Assembly (NCBI GenBank): GCA_041396245.1
Contig: JAWKYW010000008.1
Location: 62,001 to 126,000, forward strand
Direction of reading: 5' to 3'
Length of the DNA: 64,000 bases
Source of the DNA: Desulfobacillus sp041396245
GTDB lineage: Bacteria > Pseudomonadota > Gammaproteobacteria > Burkholderiales > Rhodocyclaceae
This document shows positions 27,627 through 35,126 of the stretch, in pieces. Made by a program: the position numbers and the translations under genes. Position 1 is the stretch's first letter. Each line of letters opens with the position of its first letter. The notes under the pieces were generated by a model. The model searched no databases and had not been told where the DNA came from. It worked only from the letters and a program-made list of their open reading frames with translations.

Positions 27627-28151
27627 TCATGTGCTTCCCCGCGCGGTCCAGCGCGCGGTTGCGTCGCGGATGACGCCGTAGAGCCATTCGTCGATCGCCG
27701 CGCCGCTCGTCGGCAGCGGTTCCTGCGGCCAGGCGCCCGGCGCGAAGCGGCCGGCCTCGAGGGCGTCGTCGCCCGCCTTGAGGGTGCCGCCGACGACATG
27801 CGCACGGTAGACGACGATCAGCACATCCACGTCGGCGCGCGAGTAGACCTCGAAGAGGCCGTCGAGGGCGATGTCGAGGCCGGTCTCTTCCTTCGCCTCG
27901 CGCCGCACCGCCGCCTCAACGGATTCGCCGCATTCGACATAGCCGGCCGGCGGCGCCCAGTATCCGGCGAGCGGAGGGGCCAGCCGCCGGATCAGCACCA
28001 GCCCGCCCTCGTGCTCGATCAGCGCCATGCCCACCGGCAGCGGATTGCGCCAGGCGATTTCGCCGCAGCGCTCGCACTGCTCGCGCCGCCGGCCGTCGGG
28101 AAAAGTCAGCGCCACCAGGGCGGCGCCGCAGTGCCGGCAATGCCGCCCCAT
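27627..28151 (-). CDS. Nudix hydrolase with N-terminal zinc ribbon
   Basis: 174-residue Nudix protein. The N-terminal zinc ribbon has CRHCG and CERCG pairs, the Nudix box reads GYVECGESVEAAVRREAKEE followed by TGL, matching GX5EX7REUXEEXGU. Substrate may be a dinucleotide cofactor such as NADH or ADP-ribose. A mutT-like gene is also known from the phenol cluster of Thauera aromatica. An internal match to the dispersed GCCGY-N10-CTGACTTT motif lies at 28101-28124. Confidence 0.88.
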   Translation of the reverse strand: MGRHCRHCGAALVALTFPDGRRREQCERCGEIAWRNPLPVGMALIEHEGGLVLIRRLAPPLAGYWAPPAGYVECGESVEAAVRREAKEETGLDIALDGLFEVYSRADVDVLIVVYRAHVVGGTLKAGDDALEAGRFAPGAWPQEPLPTSGAAIDEWLYGVIRDATARWTARGST

Positions 28152-28154
28152 GCT

Positions 28155-28562
28155 TCAGCAGACGATGCTGACGGCGATGCGCTCGCCGTCGCCCACGCCG
28201 AGGGCCTGGCGCACCGGCACGGCGGAGATGACCTCGAACTTGTCGGGCGGATAGCCGGCGATCTCGGGAAACACCACGGCGCCGGTGATGCTGCCGGCCA
28301 CCACGACGTGAAAGCACTTCGCCGCGCAGAAGCCCGGCTCCGGGACGATGGGGATGCCCGCCTCGCGCGCCAGGATGATGCGCGCCGCCTCCCACTCGGG
28401 CCCGTGCATGCGCAGGTTGAAGGTGCCCGGATAGGGCTCGAAGCCGAGCCTGGCGAGGAACTCGCGCCGCACCCATTCCAGCGCGGTGAAGCTCGCCCCT
28501 TCGCCCAGGCCGGAGCAGGCTTCGCCCACCAGCAGCAGGGTTTCCGTTTCCGTCACCGCCAT
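28155..28562 (-). CDS. DUF120 protein, CTP-dependent riboflavin kinase-like
   Basis: 135-residue protein related to archaeal DUF120 riboflavin kinases (RibK), which make FMN from riboflavin and CTP. The N-terminal VGEACSGLGEGASFTALEW and LGFEPYPGTFNLRM match the G-x-GLGEG and PYPGTLN motifs. It lies directly downstream of ubiX. Since UbiX needs FMN to make prenylated FMN for UbiD-type enzymes, a cofactor-supply role is an attractive inference. ATG 28560-28562 has GGGAGG at good spacing and is preferred over the ATG at 28583. Confidence 0.7.
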   Translation of the reverse strand: MAVTETETLLLVGEACSGLGEGASFTALEWVRREFLARLGFEPYPGTFNLRMHGPEWEAARIILAREAGIPIVPEPGFCAAKCFHVVVAGSITGAVVFPEIAGYPPDKFEVISAVPVRQALGVGDGERIAVSIVC

Positions 28563-28579
28563 GGCCGCACCTCCCGTTC

Positions 28580-29164
28580 TCATTTTTTCTTCAGCGCCTC
28601 CCGCTCCTCGTTGCCGGTCCAGCGCTGGAAGAGATCGAGGTCGAGGTCGAACTGGTCGAGGGCCTTGTTCACCGACTGCATGATGACGTCCTCGAGCGTC
28701 TTCGGCCGGTGGTAGAAGGCCGGCAGGGGCGGCACCAGCACCGCGCCGGCTTCCGTCGCCTGCGTCATCAGGCGCAGGTGGCCCAGGTGCAGCGGCGTCT
28801 CGCGCAGCATCAGCACCAGCTTGCGCCGCTCCTTCAGGCAGACGTCGGCGGCGCGGATGAGCAGATTGGTGTTGAAGGAGTTGGCGATGGCCGACAGCGT
28901 CTTGATCGAGCAGGGCGCGATGACCATGCCGGCATGCTTGAAGGAACCGCTCGAAATGCAGGCGCCGACGTCGTTGATGTCGTGCACCTGCGTGGCCAGC
29001 TGCTTCAGGCCGTCGATGGTGTAGTCGGTCTCGTACACGATGGTGCGCTTGGCCGAATCGCTCATGACGAGGTGCGTCTCGACGCCCGCCTTCTGCAATA
29101 CCTCGAGGATGCGGATGCCGTAGATGGCGCCGCTGGCCCCGGAAATGCCCACTACTATCTTCAT
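28580..29164 (-). CDS. ubiX: UbiX-like flavin prenyltransferase of the phenol cluster
   Basis: 194-residue flavin prenyltransferase that attaches a dimethylallyl unit to FMN to give prFMN, the UbiD cofactor. The N-terminal GISGASGAIYGIRILEVLQ, the central VIAPCSIKTLSAIANSFN and LMLRETPLHLGHLRLM are family hallmarks. It overlaps the third UbiD gene by 4 bp, which supports dedicated cofactor delivery to the phenylphosphate carboxylase. A separate ubiX for ubiquinone may exist elsewhere. Confidence 0.92.
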   Translation of the reverse strand: MKIVVGISGASGAIYGIRILEVLQKAGVETHLVMSDSAKRTIVYETDYTIDGLKQLATQVHDINDVGACISSGSFKHAGMVIAPCSIKTLSAIANSFNTNLLIRAADVCLKERRKLVLMLRETPLHLGHLRLMTQATEAGAVLVPPLPAFYHRPKTLEDVIMQSVNKALDQFDLDLDLFQRWTGNEEREALKKK

Positions 29165-30507
29165 GCCTGCCCCTTTTCGATCGCTGCCAGCACCGCCCGT
29201 GCCCGGGCCGCCGCGGCGGGCGGCAGGGCGATCTTGTCGAACTCGGCGCCCGCGCCGCGCGTGGCGTCGAAGCCGATCTTGGAACCGCTGCCCCCGGCGG
29301 AGGAAGGATCGATGATATAGCCTTCCGTGCCCTCGATGATCACCGTGTCGCGGCCGGGCTGGTAGCGGGTGGACATCGCCCAGGCCACCTCGCGCGGGTC
29401 GCGCAGGTCGATGTCGTCGTCCACCACCGTCAGCACCTTGAGGCGCCTGTCAAGGTTGAGCGCGAGGTGGATCAGGCGCCGCACCTCGTGGCTCGGGCAG
29501 TTCTTCACGGCGACGACGGCGGCGAAACTGCAGGTGCCGGGCACGAGCTCGAGGTCCGTCACGCCGCGCACCAGGCTCTTCAGCTGGCCGAGCAGTTCGG
29601 CGCCGCCGGCCAGCGTGAGCAGGGTGTCGACATCGGAGGTCCACGGCGCCAGCGCCGGAAAAATGTAATCACGACGATGGGTGACGGCGCTGATCTCGAT
29701 GACCGGGCTGTCGTTGGTGAAGTAGGCGCCGGTGTTCTCGCCGAAGGGGCCCTCCGGCTCGCGCAGGCCGGGCAGGATGCGGCCTTCGAGGATCACCTCG
29801 GCGCGCGCCGGCACCTCGACATCCACCGTCAGGGCGCGGGCCAGTTCGACCGGGGCACCGGCCAGCGCGCCGGCGATGGCCATCTTGTCCGGGCCGAGCG
29901 GTCCGGTCTTGACCACCGCGGCGATGAGCTGGGCGGGGTCCATGCCGAGCGCCACCGCAATCTCCAGCGGCCTGCCTTCGCGTTCCGCGTTGGCCAGGAA
30001 GAGCGACAGCGGCGGATTGGCGAGCAGGATGCCGAAGCGCTTGCCGCCCTTGTACATCATGCGGTGGATGCCCATGCCGCGCATGCCCGTGACGGGATCC
30101 CGCGCCAGCACCATGCCGCAGGTGAGGAAGGGCGCGGCGTCCTTCTCGTGATGGGTCAGCAGCGGCAGCAGTGCACCGACGTCGGACGGATCGCGGTGCA
30201 CCACTTCCTGCACCGGCACCACGGCCGCTTTCACCGGCGGCACGCCTTGCGCACTGCGCTCGACGTAGGCGTCGACAAGGTCCTCCTCCGCGACGCCCAG
30301 GGCGCGCGCCGCCAGCCGCCGGCTGGAGAACAGGTTGCCCGCGATGCGCACGCCGGGAAAATCCGGCACCTGCTCGAACAGCACGGCACGGCCCTGCGCC
30401 AGCTTGAGCAGCGCGGCGACCTCGTGCTTCGGCGAGAGCGGCTCGCGAACGCGGATCAGCTCGTCGCCGAGGCTGTCGAGGAACGTCCTGAGATCCGCAT
30501 CAGCCAT
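29161..30507 (-). CDS. UbiD-family decarboxylase, third copy
   Basis: 448-residue UbiD-like (de)carboxylase using prFMN. EGPFGENTGAYFTNDSPV contains the conserved EGPFGE loop; GMGIHRMMYKGGKRFGI and VDDDIDLRDPREVAWAMSTRYQP are other family blocks. It is more compact than PpcA and PpcB. The phenol cluster of Thauera aromatica also contains a third UbiD homologue of unclear role. It may be an accessory hydroxyarylic acid decarboxylase, or belong to a related pathway. Start 30505-30507 chosen because the upstream frame is repeat-derived. Confidence 0.88.
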   Translation of the reverse strand: MADADLRTFLDSLGDELIRVREPLSPKHEVAALLKLAQGRAVLFEQVPDFPGVRIAGNLFSSRRLAARALGVAEEDLVDAYVERSAQGVPPVKAAVVPVQEVVHRDPSDVGALLPLLTHHEKDAAPFLTCGMVLARDPVTGMRGMGIHRMMYKGGKRFGILLANPPLSLFLANAEREGRPLEIAVALGMDPAQLIAAVVKTGPLGPDKMAIAGALAGAPVELARALTVDVEVPARAEVILEGRILPGLREPEGPFGENTGAYFTNDSPVIEISAVTHRRDYIFPALAPWTSDVDTLLTLAGGAELLGQLKSLVRGVTDLELVPGTCSFAAVVAVKNCPSHEVRRLIHLALNLDRRLKVLTVVDDDIDLRDPREVAWAMSTRYQPGRDTVIIEGTEGYIIDPSSAGGSGSKIGFDATRGAGAEFDKIALPPAAAARARAVLAAIEKGQA

Positions 30508-30527
30508 GTTGTGATGAGCGCCCGGCG

Positions 30528-30601
30528 CGTCATTCCCGCGAAGGCGGGAATCCAGATGTTGCATGGATTCCGGGTTCCGCTGCGCGGCCCCGGAATGACG
30601 G
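30528..30601. repeat. Dispersed GTCATTCCCGC palindrome, copy 3
   Basis: CGTCATTCCCGC with GCGGGAATCCAG, then GGATTCCGGG with CCCCGGAATGACGG. It separates ppcC from the third UbiD gene and may attenuate transcription of the downstream part. Confidence 0.8.
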
Positions 30602-30625
30602 AGTTTCGTTCGTCGGCATGTGCAA

Positions 30626-30880
30626 TTACAGGTATTTCGCCGGCATGCGCTGCACTTCGCCCAGCACCTTGATGGAAAACTTCGCGTTGCTCAGCTGGCC
30701 GCGGCCGAGGCGCACCTGCAGCTGGTCGGCGTGCTTCTTCAGGTCGGCGGAGATCTGGCAGTTCACCCGCTTGTAGGTGTACTTGTGGATGCCGGCATTG
30801 AGCGTGCGGATGGTCAGCTCGATCTCGGCGTCCTCGGTCAGCTCTTTTACGTCGTTTACGTAAACTTCCCACTGGTTCAT
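30626..30880 (-). CDS. ppcC: Phenylphosphate carboxylase, small gamma subunit
   Basis: 84-residue protein directly downstream of a UbiD-type subunit. It starts MNQWEVYVNDVKELTEDAEI and ends near EVQRMPAKYL. Size (about 9.7 kDa) and position match the roughly 10-kDa gamma subunit of phenylphosphate carboxylase from Thauera aromatica. No catalytic motif. Named from synteny and size. Confidence 0.78.
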   Translation of the reverse strand: MNQWEVYVNDVKELTEDAEIELTIRTLNAGIHKYTYKRVNCQISADLKKHADQLQVRLGRGQLSNAKFSIKVLGEVQRMPAKYL

Positions 30881-30892
30881 CGTCTTGTCTCC

Positions 30893-32341
30893 TTACTTCA
30901 CGGGGGGGTAGCCGTAGGCGGTCCAGTTGCCCAACACCTTCTCCTGGACATCCTTCGGATAAACGTTCTTGAACGACACCACGGTCGGCACGTCGTTGAC
31001 CGGATCCCAGTCCGTCGGCCAGAGGCAGTCGAACACCACTTTCGAGCCGATCGAATACTTGCGCTCGTGCGGCGTGGCGAAGGGATACAGCGGCGTGCCC
31101 GGCGAGTTCCTGTAGATGTGGATGCCGTTGGCCGGATGGCAGCGCGTGCAGAAGGCGTGGTAGACCTCGTCCCAGTTGTAGATGTCGGTCTTGTCGTCGA
31201 CCACCATCACCATGTGGAACCACGGCCCGAGCTTGGAGCCGAAGGCGAGCTGGCCGATCTGTTGCGCCACGCCCGAGTAGGTCGGTTTGACGCCGACGAT
31301 CATCATGTGGTGCGTCGAGCGCGGGTGCATGTAGACGCCGGTCACCGGGATGCCCTGGCTCTTCAGCAGCTTCTCCAGCTCGAGCCCGAGCGAGAACGAG
31401 CGCAGCAGCTGCCCTTCGTCCTGCGGCACGCCCATGTTGGAGATGGTCATCGTCGCGTTGTTGCGGTAGGTGATGCAGTTCACGCGGAAGGTGACGCGGA
31501 AGTCGCGCGGGCTGGTGCGGTAGCCGGTGTACTCGCCGAAGGGACCCTCCTCGACCTTGTAGTCGGGGCAGATCTCGCCCTCGAGGATGATCTCGGCATC
31601 GGCCGGCACCTCAAGGTCGCTGGTCTCGCACTTCACCAGCCTGACCGCCTCGCCGGCGAGCATGCCGGTCAGCTCCGGCTCGGGGATCGGCGAGGGCGCG
31701 CAGGCGGCCATGGCGGCCAGCGGCGAGAGGCCGATGGCGGTGGCGAAGGGACAGCTTTCGCCGCGCGGCAGGTAGTACTCGGTCAAGGCCTTGCCGAGGT
31801 CCGAGAAGGGGAACACGGCGCCGCTCATGGTGCGGCCGTCCCACATCATCTGCCGGTACATGCCCCAGTTCACGTCGCCGCGCACCGGGTGCTTGGTCAC
31901 CACCGCGTGCCAGGTGCCGACATAGCGGCCGCCGTCGCCGTCGTGCACCAGCGGCACCGGCAGCCTGCACAGGTCGACATCGGCGCCCTTCAGGATGTTC
32001 TCCTTGCAGGGCGCGTCCTTCTTGTCCACCAGCACCGGCGGGATCACTTCGCCGTTGGTGCGCTTGACGTATTCCTTGCCGATCTCCGGCAGGCTGGAGG
32101 CCGGGTCCATGCCCATCGAGATGGCCATGCGGCGGTAGGTCGACAGCGGCGCGCCGAAATAGGAGAAGCCGGGATAATCCTTGATCTTCTCCATGAAGGG
32201 CGCCGGCGCCGCCAGCTCGCAGGCGCGGCGCACGATGGCGCCGGCCTCGTTTTCCCAATCCACTTCCTGCTTGATGCGCACGGCGTCGCCGCTCTTCACG
32301 CAGGCCTCGATGAACTCACGGTTGCTTCTGGGTGCCGCCAC
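30893..32341 (-). CDS. ppcA: Phenylphosphate carboxylase, UbiD-type alpha subunit
   Basis: 482-residue UbiD-family subunit. EEGPFGEYTGYRTSPRDF carries the conserved EGPFGE loop, HRTMISNMGVP-like NATMTISNMGVPQDEGQL and GMDPASSLPEIGKEY are visible. Phenylphosphate carboxylase adds CO2 para to the oxygen and releases phosphate, giving 4-hydroxybenzoate. In characterised systems alpha and beta are UbiD homologues, gamma is small and delta is a phosphatase-like protein; the order ppcB-ppcD-ppcA-ppcC is used here to name the subunits. Which UbiD copy is alpha rests on order only. Confidence 0.85.
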   Translation of the reverse strand: MAAPRSNREFIEACVKSGDAVRIKQEVDWENEAGAIVRRACELAAPAPFMEKIKDYPGFSYFGAPLSTYRRMAISMGMDPASSLPEIGKEYVKRTNGEVIPPVLVDKKDAPCKENILKGADVDLCRLPVPLVHDGDGGRYVGTWHAVVTKHPVRGDVNWGMYRQMMWDGRTMSGAVFPFSDLGKALTEYYLPRGESCPFATAIGLSPLAAMAACAPSPIPEPELTGMLAGEAVRLVKCETSDLEVPADAEIILEGEICPDYKVEEGPFGEYTGYRTSPRDFRVTFRVNCITYRNNATMTISNMGVPQDEGQLLRSFSLGLELEKLLKSQGIPVTGVYMHPRSTHHMMIVGVKPTYSGVAQQIGQLAFGSKLGPWFHMVMVVDDKTDIYNWDEVYHAFCTRCHPANGIHIYRNSPGTPLYPFATPHERKYSIGSKVVFDCLWPTDWDPVNDVPTVVSFKNVYPKDVQEKVLGNWTAYGYPPVK

Positions 32342-32375
32342 GTCTCGTCTCCTTGTAATCGACTGGGTGTCATAA

Positions 32376-32403
32376 CCCCCTCTCTCGCTGGCGGGAGAGG
32401 GGG
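32376..32403. repeat. GC-rich hairpin between ppcD and ppcA
   Basis: CCCCCTCTC and GAGAGGGGG arms around a short loop (TCGCTGGCGG). No T-run follows on the minus strand, so it is more likely an interspersed repeat or RNA-stability hairpin than a terminator. Confidence 0.6.
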
Positions 32404-32411
32404 CATTCAGT

Positions 32412-32918
32412 TCAAATCTTCGAAAGAATCTTGTCCCACTTGCCCTGCGCCTTGAGGATCAGCTCGGCCGCCTCGCGCACGGCGCCGTAGCCGCCGCGCG
32501 CCTGGGTCACGTACTCGGCGGCGTCCTTCACCTCCTGCACGGCGTCGGCCACGGCGATGGGCAGGCCGACGCGCTTCATCATCGACAGGTCGACCAGGTC
32601 GTCGCCGACGTAGGCCACCTGGGCGTCTGAGATGTTCATTTCCTTCAGCATCACCTCGTAGGGCTCGGTCTTCTTCTTGATGCCCTCGTGGAAGTGCTTG
32701 ATCTTCAGCTCCTCGGCGCGATGGCGCACGGCGCCGGATTTTTTCGAGGTGATGATGGCGACGTCGACGCCGGTCATCTGCAGCGCGACCACGCCGAAGC
32801 CGTCCTTGATGTCGAAGTTGCGCTGCTCCAGGCCGTTGTCGTCGATGATGATGCGGCCGTCGGTCATGACGCCGTCGACGTCGAGGATGACCAGCTTGAT
32901 GTCTTTTGCTTTTTCCAT
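32412..32918 (-). CDS. ppcD: Phenylphosphate carboxylase, HAD phosphatase-type delta subunit
   Basis: 168-residue KdsC-like HAD protein. Motif I is LVILDVDGVMTDGRI with both aspartates, motif II is IITSKKSGAV, and the GDDLVDLSMM block binds Mg2+. The delta subunit (about 18 kDa) of phenylphosphate carboxylase is a member of this phosphatase family and is needed for carboxylation activity. Flanked by the two large UbiD-type subunits, so not a lipopolysaccharide (KdsC) gene. GGAAGGAAAC precedes the ATG. Confidence 0.87.
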   Translation of the reverse strand: MEKAKDIKLVILDVDGVMTDGRIIIDDNGLEQRNFDIKDGFGVVALQMTGVDVAIITSKKSGAVRHRAEELKIKHFHEGIKKKTEPYEVMLKEMNISDAQVAYVGDDLVDLSMMKRVGLPIAVADAVQEVKDAAEYVTQARGGYGAVREAAELILKAQGKWDKILSKI

Positions 32919-32940
32919 GTTTCCTTCCTTGCTCTCGCCA

Positions 32941-33003
32941 CGTCATCCCCGCGAAAGCGGGGATCCAGGCGTTTTGTGGATTCCCGCCTCCGCGGGAATG
33001 ACG
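32941..33003. repeat. Dispersed GTCATTCCCGC palindrome, copy 4
   Basis: CGTCATCCCCGC and GCGGGGATCCAGG followed by GGATTCCCGC and GCGGGAATGACG. Occupies nearly the whole ppcB-ppcD gap. Confidence 0.8.
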
Positions 33004-33007
33004 ATGC

Positions 33008-34426
33008 TTAGCCGATGCCGTACTCCGCCCAGCGGCCCTTCACCTTCTCCAGCGTCGCCTCGTCGAACTTCACCTCGACCGGCTTCTCCTTCCACTCGTA
33101 GGGAATGCAGGCGTCCATCAGGATGCGCGACGTAATGAGCTTGTCCGAATTCGGGTCGAGCGCCGGGTCGAGCGGCGTCGAGCGGCCGCGCTTGATGAGT
33201 TCGGTACCGCGCATCGGCTCGTAGCGACAGGACAGCGCCCAGATCACGCGCGGCAGGTCGTCGGCCTGGATGTCATCGTCCACCGTGATGATGCCCTTGA
33301 TGCCGTAGGAGCCGGTGTTGCTGGCCATCACCGCATCGGCGACCTGGCGCGAGTGGCCCGGATAGGCCTGCTTGACCGACACCACCGCCCAGAAGCGGCC
33401 GGCCGACTCGGGCATGACGCACACCGACTGGATGCCGGGGATCTTCATTTTCTCCAGCTCGGTCCACAACGTCGCGGTGCGCGTGAAGGCGAGCAGCATG
33501 TGCACGTCGGTGACCGGGCGGCCCTGGCCGGTGGCCCAGAGGATGGGGTTGTTGCGGTGGAGGATCTGCTTCACTTCCAGCGCCGGCTTGCTGATCTGCT
33601 TGTACAGCTCGTCGGTGTAGTAGCCGGTGTACTCGGCGAAGGGGCCCTCGGGGCGGAAGTTGTTGGGATCGATCTCGCCTTCCAGCACGATCTCGGCGCC
33701 GGCGGGAATCGGCAGGCCGGTGAGCGGCGCCATCAGGTACTCGGCCTGCTGGCCGCGCACCGTGCCGGTGATGTCGAAGTCGCTGGCGCCCTTGTGCATC
33801 AGGGTGCCGGCCATGAACAGCAGCGGGTCGCAGCCGATGACGGCGGCGGCGGGCATCTTCTTGCCCATCTTGGCGTACTTCTTCATGATGCGCTCGCCGC
33901 GCTTGCCCGGCAGGATCTGCACGCCGCAGGTCTTGTTGTCGAGCATCTGCATGCGGTAGGTGCCGAGGTTGGTCTCGCCCGTCTCGGGATCCTTCAGCAC
34001 GACGAACACCGTGGTGCCGATGTAGCGGCCGCCGTCGAGCGGGAAGAACTTCGGCACCGGGAACATGCTGAGATCGACCTTGTCGCCGGAGATGACGTTC
34101 TCCAGCACAGGGCCGTCCTTGACCTCCTTCGCCTTGATCAGGCCCTCGGCGCTGATCGACTTCTTCATCCAGGCCTGGGCCGATTCGCAGATCGAGTAAT
34201 CGTGCGGCAGCCCCAGCATGATGGCCAGACGCTTGGTGGTGGCGAAGGCGCCGGTGAACACCGGTGTCTTGTAGCCGGCGACGTTCTCGAAGAACAGCGC
34301 CGGGCCCTTCTTCTCCTCTGTCAGCTTGGAGACGTGGGAAATCTCCATGTTCCAGTCCACCTCGGCCTTGACGCGGTGCAGTTCGCCGGCGGCCTCGCAT
34401 TGATTGATGAAGTACCTCAGGTCCAT
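33008..34426 (-). CDS. ppcB: Phenylphosphate carboxylase, UbiD-type beta subunit
   Basis: 472-residue UbiD-family subunit. PEGPFAEYTGYYTDELYK holds the conserved EGPF-E loop with Ala in place of Gly. VDDDIQADDLPRVIWALSCRYEP corresponds to the C-terminal acidic block shared with the copies at 29161 and 30893. First carboxylase gene downstream of the phenylphosphate synthase genes. Named beta because of the ppcB-D-A-C order reported for related clusters. Confidence 0.85.
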   Translation of the reverse strand: MDLRYFINQCEAAGELHRVKAEVDWNMEISHVSKLTEEKKGPALFFENVAGYKTPVFTGAFATTKRLAIMLGLPHDYSICESAQAWMKKSISAEGLIKAKEVKDGPVLENVISGDKVDLSMFPVPKFFPLDGGRYIGTTVFVVLKDPETGETNLGTYRMQMLDNKTCGVQILPGKRGERIMKKYAKMGKKMPAAAVIGCDPLLFMAGTLMHKGASDFDITGTVRGQQAEYLMAPLTGLPIPAGAEIVLEGEIDPNNFRPEGPFAEYTGYYTDELYKQISKPALEVKQILHRNNPILWATGQGRPVTDVHMLLAFTRTATLWTELEKMKIPGIQSVCVMPESAGRFWAVVSVKQAYPGHSRQVADAVMASNTGSYGIKGIITVDDDIQADDLPRVIWALSCRYEPMRGTELIKRGRSTPLDPALDPNSDKLITSRILMDACIPYEWKEKPVEVKFDEATLEKVKGRWAEYGIG

Positions 34427-34445
34427 TTCGTTTCTTCTCCTTGGG

Positions 34446-35126
34446 TTAATGCTTGTCTTGGCAGTGGGCGTCGACGGATTCGATGACCGGGAAGCCGGCG
34501 GCTTCCAGCACGGCCACCACCTTTTTCATTTCGGCGGAATGGAAGCGGACGATGACCGTCTTCTGCTGCGGCTTGCCGTTGCCGCCGTCCTCGCCGCGCG
34601 TGATGGGATACACCGCCTGTACCTCGGCGCCGGCGCCCTCGACCAGGTCGGCGATGCGGCCGATGGTGCCCGGCTTGATCTCCAGCGGGCCGAGGGTGAT
34701 GCCGCAGCGCTTCTCCCAGGCGCCGAGAAAATGCGCGGCCAGCGAAAAAATCTCCCTCGAGGAGATCACGCCGACGACCTGGCCGCCGTCCATCACCGGA
34801 AACTGGCCGACGCCGAGTTCCTGGCCCAGGCGCAGGCATTCCTCCATGGTGTCGGTGGCGTTTACCGTGGCCGGGTTGCGCACCATGATGTCCTTCACCT
34901 TGAGGCGGTTGGCGAAGAAGCTGTACTCGTCGGCGCTCTGCGTGCGGGAGACGAAGTGCGCCGCGCGCAGGCAGTGCTGGCGGGTGACCACGCCGCGCAG
35001 GCGGCCGTCGTCGACCACGGGCAGGGCCTGCAGGTTGTGCTCGGTGAGGATGCGCTTGGCCTCGGCGAGCAGGGTGTCGCCGTCGACCAGCGTCGGGTTG
35101 TGCTGCATCCAGTTTCTGACGATCAT
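34446..35126 (-). CDS. ppsC: Phenylphosphate synthase, CBS-domain subunit
   Basis: 226-residue protein with two CBS domains (about residues 1-60 and 75-135: DTLLAEAKRILTEHNLQALPVVDDGRLRGVV and the VKDIMVRNPATVNATDTMEECL block) and an ACT-like C-terminal region. The third, about 24-kDa subunit of phenylphosphate synthase stimulates the activity of the two catalytic subunits; the CBS pair suggests adenine-nucleotide sensing. ATG overlaps the ppsB stop by 4 bp. Confidence 0.87.
   Translation of the reverse strand: MIVRNWMQHNPTLVDGDTLLAEAKRILTEHNLQALPVVDDGRLRGVVTRQHCLRAAHFVSRTQSADEYSFFANRLKVKDIMVRNPATVNATDTMEECLRLGQELGVGQFPVMDGGQVVGVISSREIFSLAAHFLGAWEKRCGITLGPLEIKPGTIGRIADLVEGAGAEVQAVYPITRGEDGGNGKPQQKTVIVRFHSAEMKKVVAVLEAAGFPVIESVDAHCQDKH

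Noticed and set aside
32412..32918. KdsC-type phosphatase of lipopolysaccharide synthesis
   Set aside because: It sits between two UbiD-type carboxylase subunits, which is the position of the delta subunit of phenylphosphate carboxylase.
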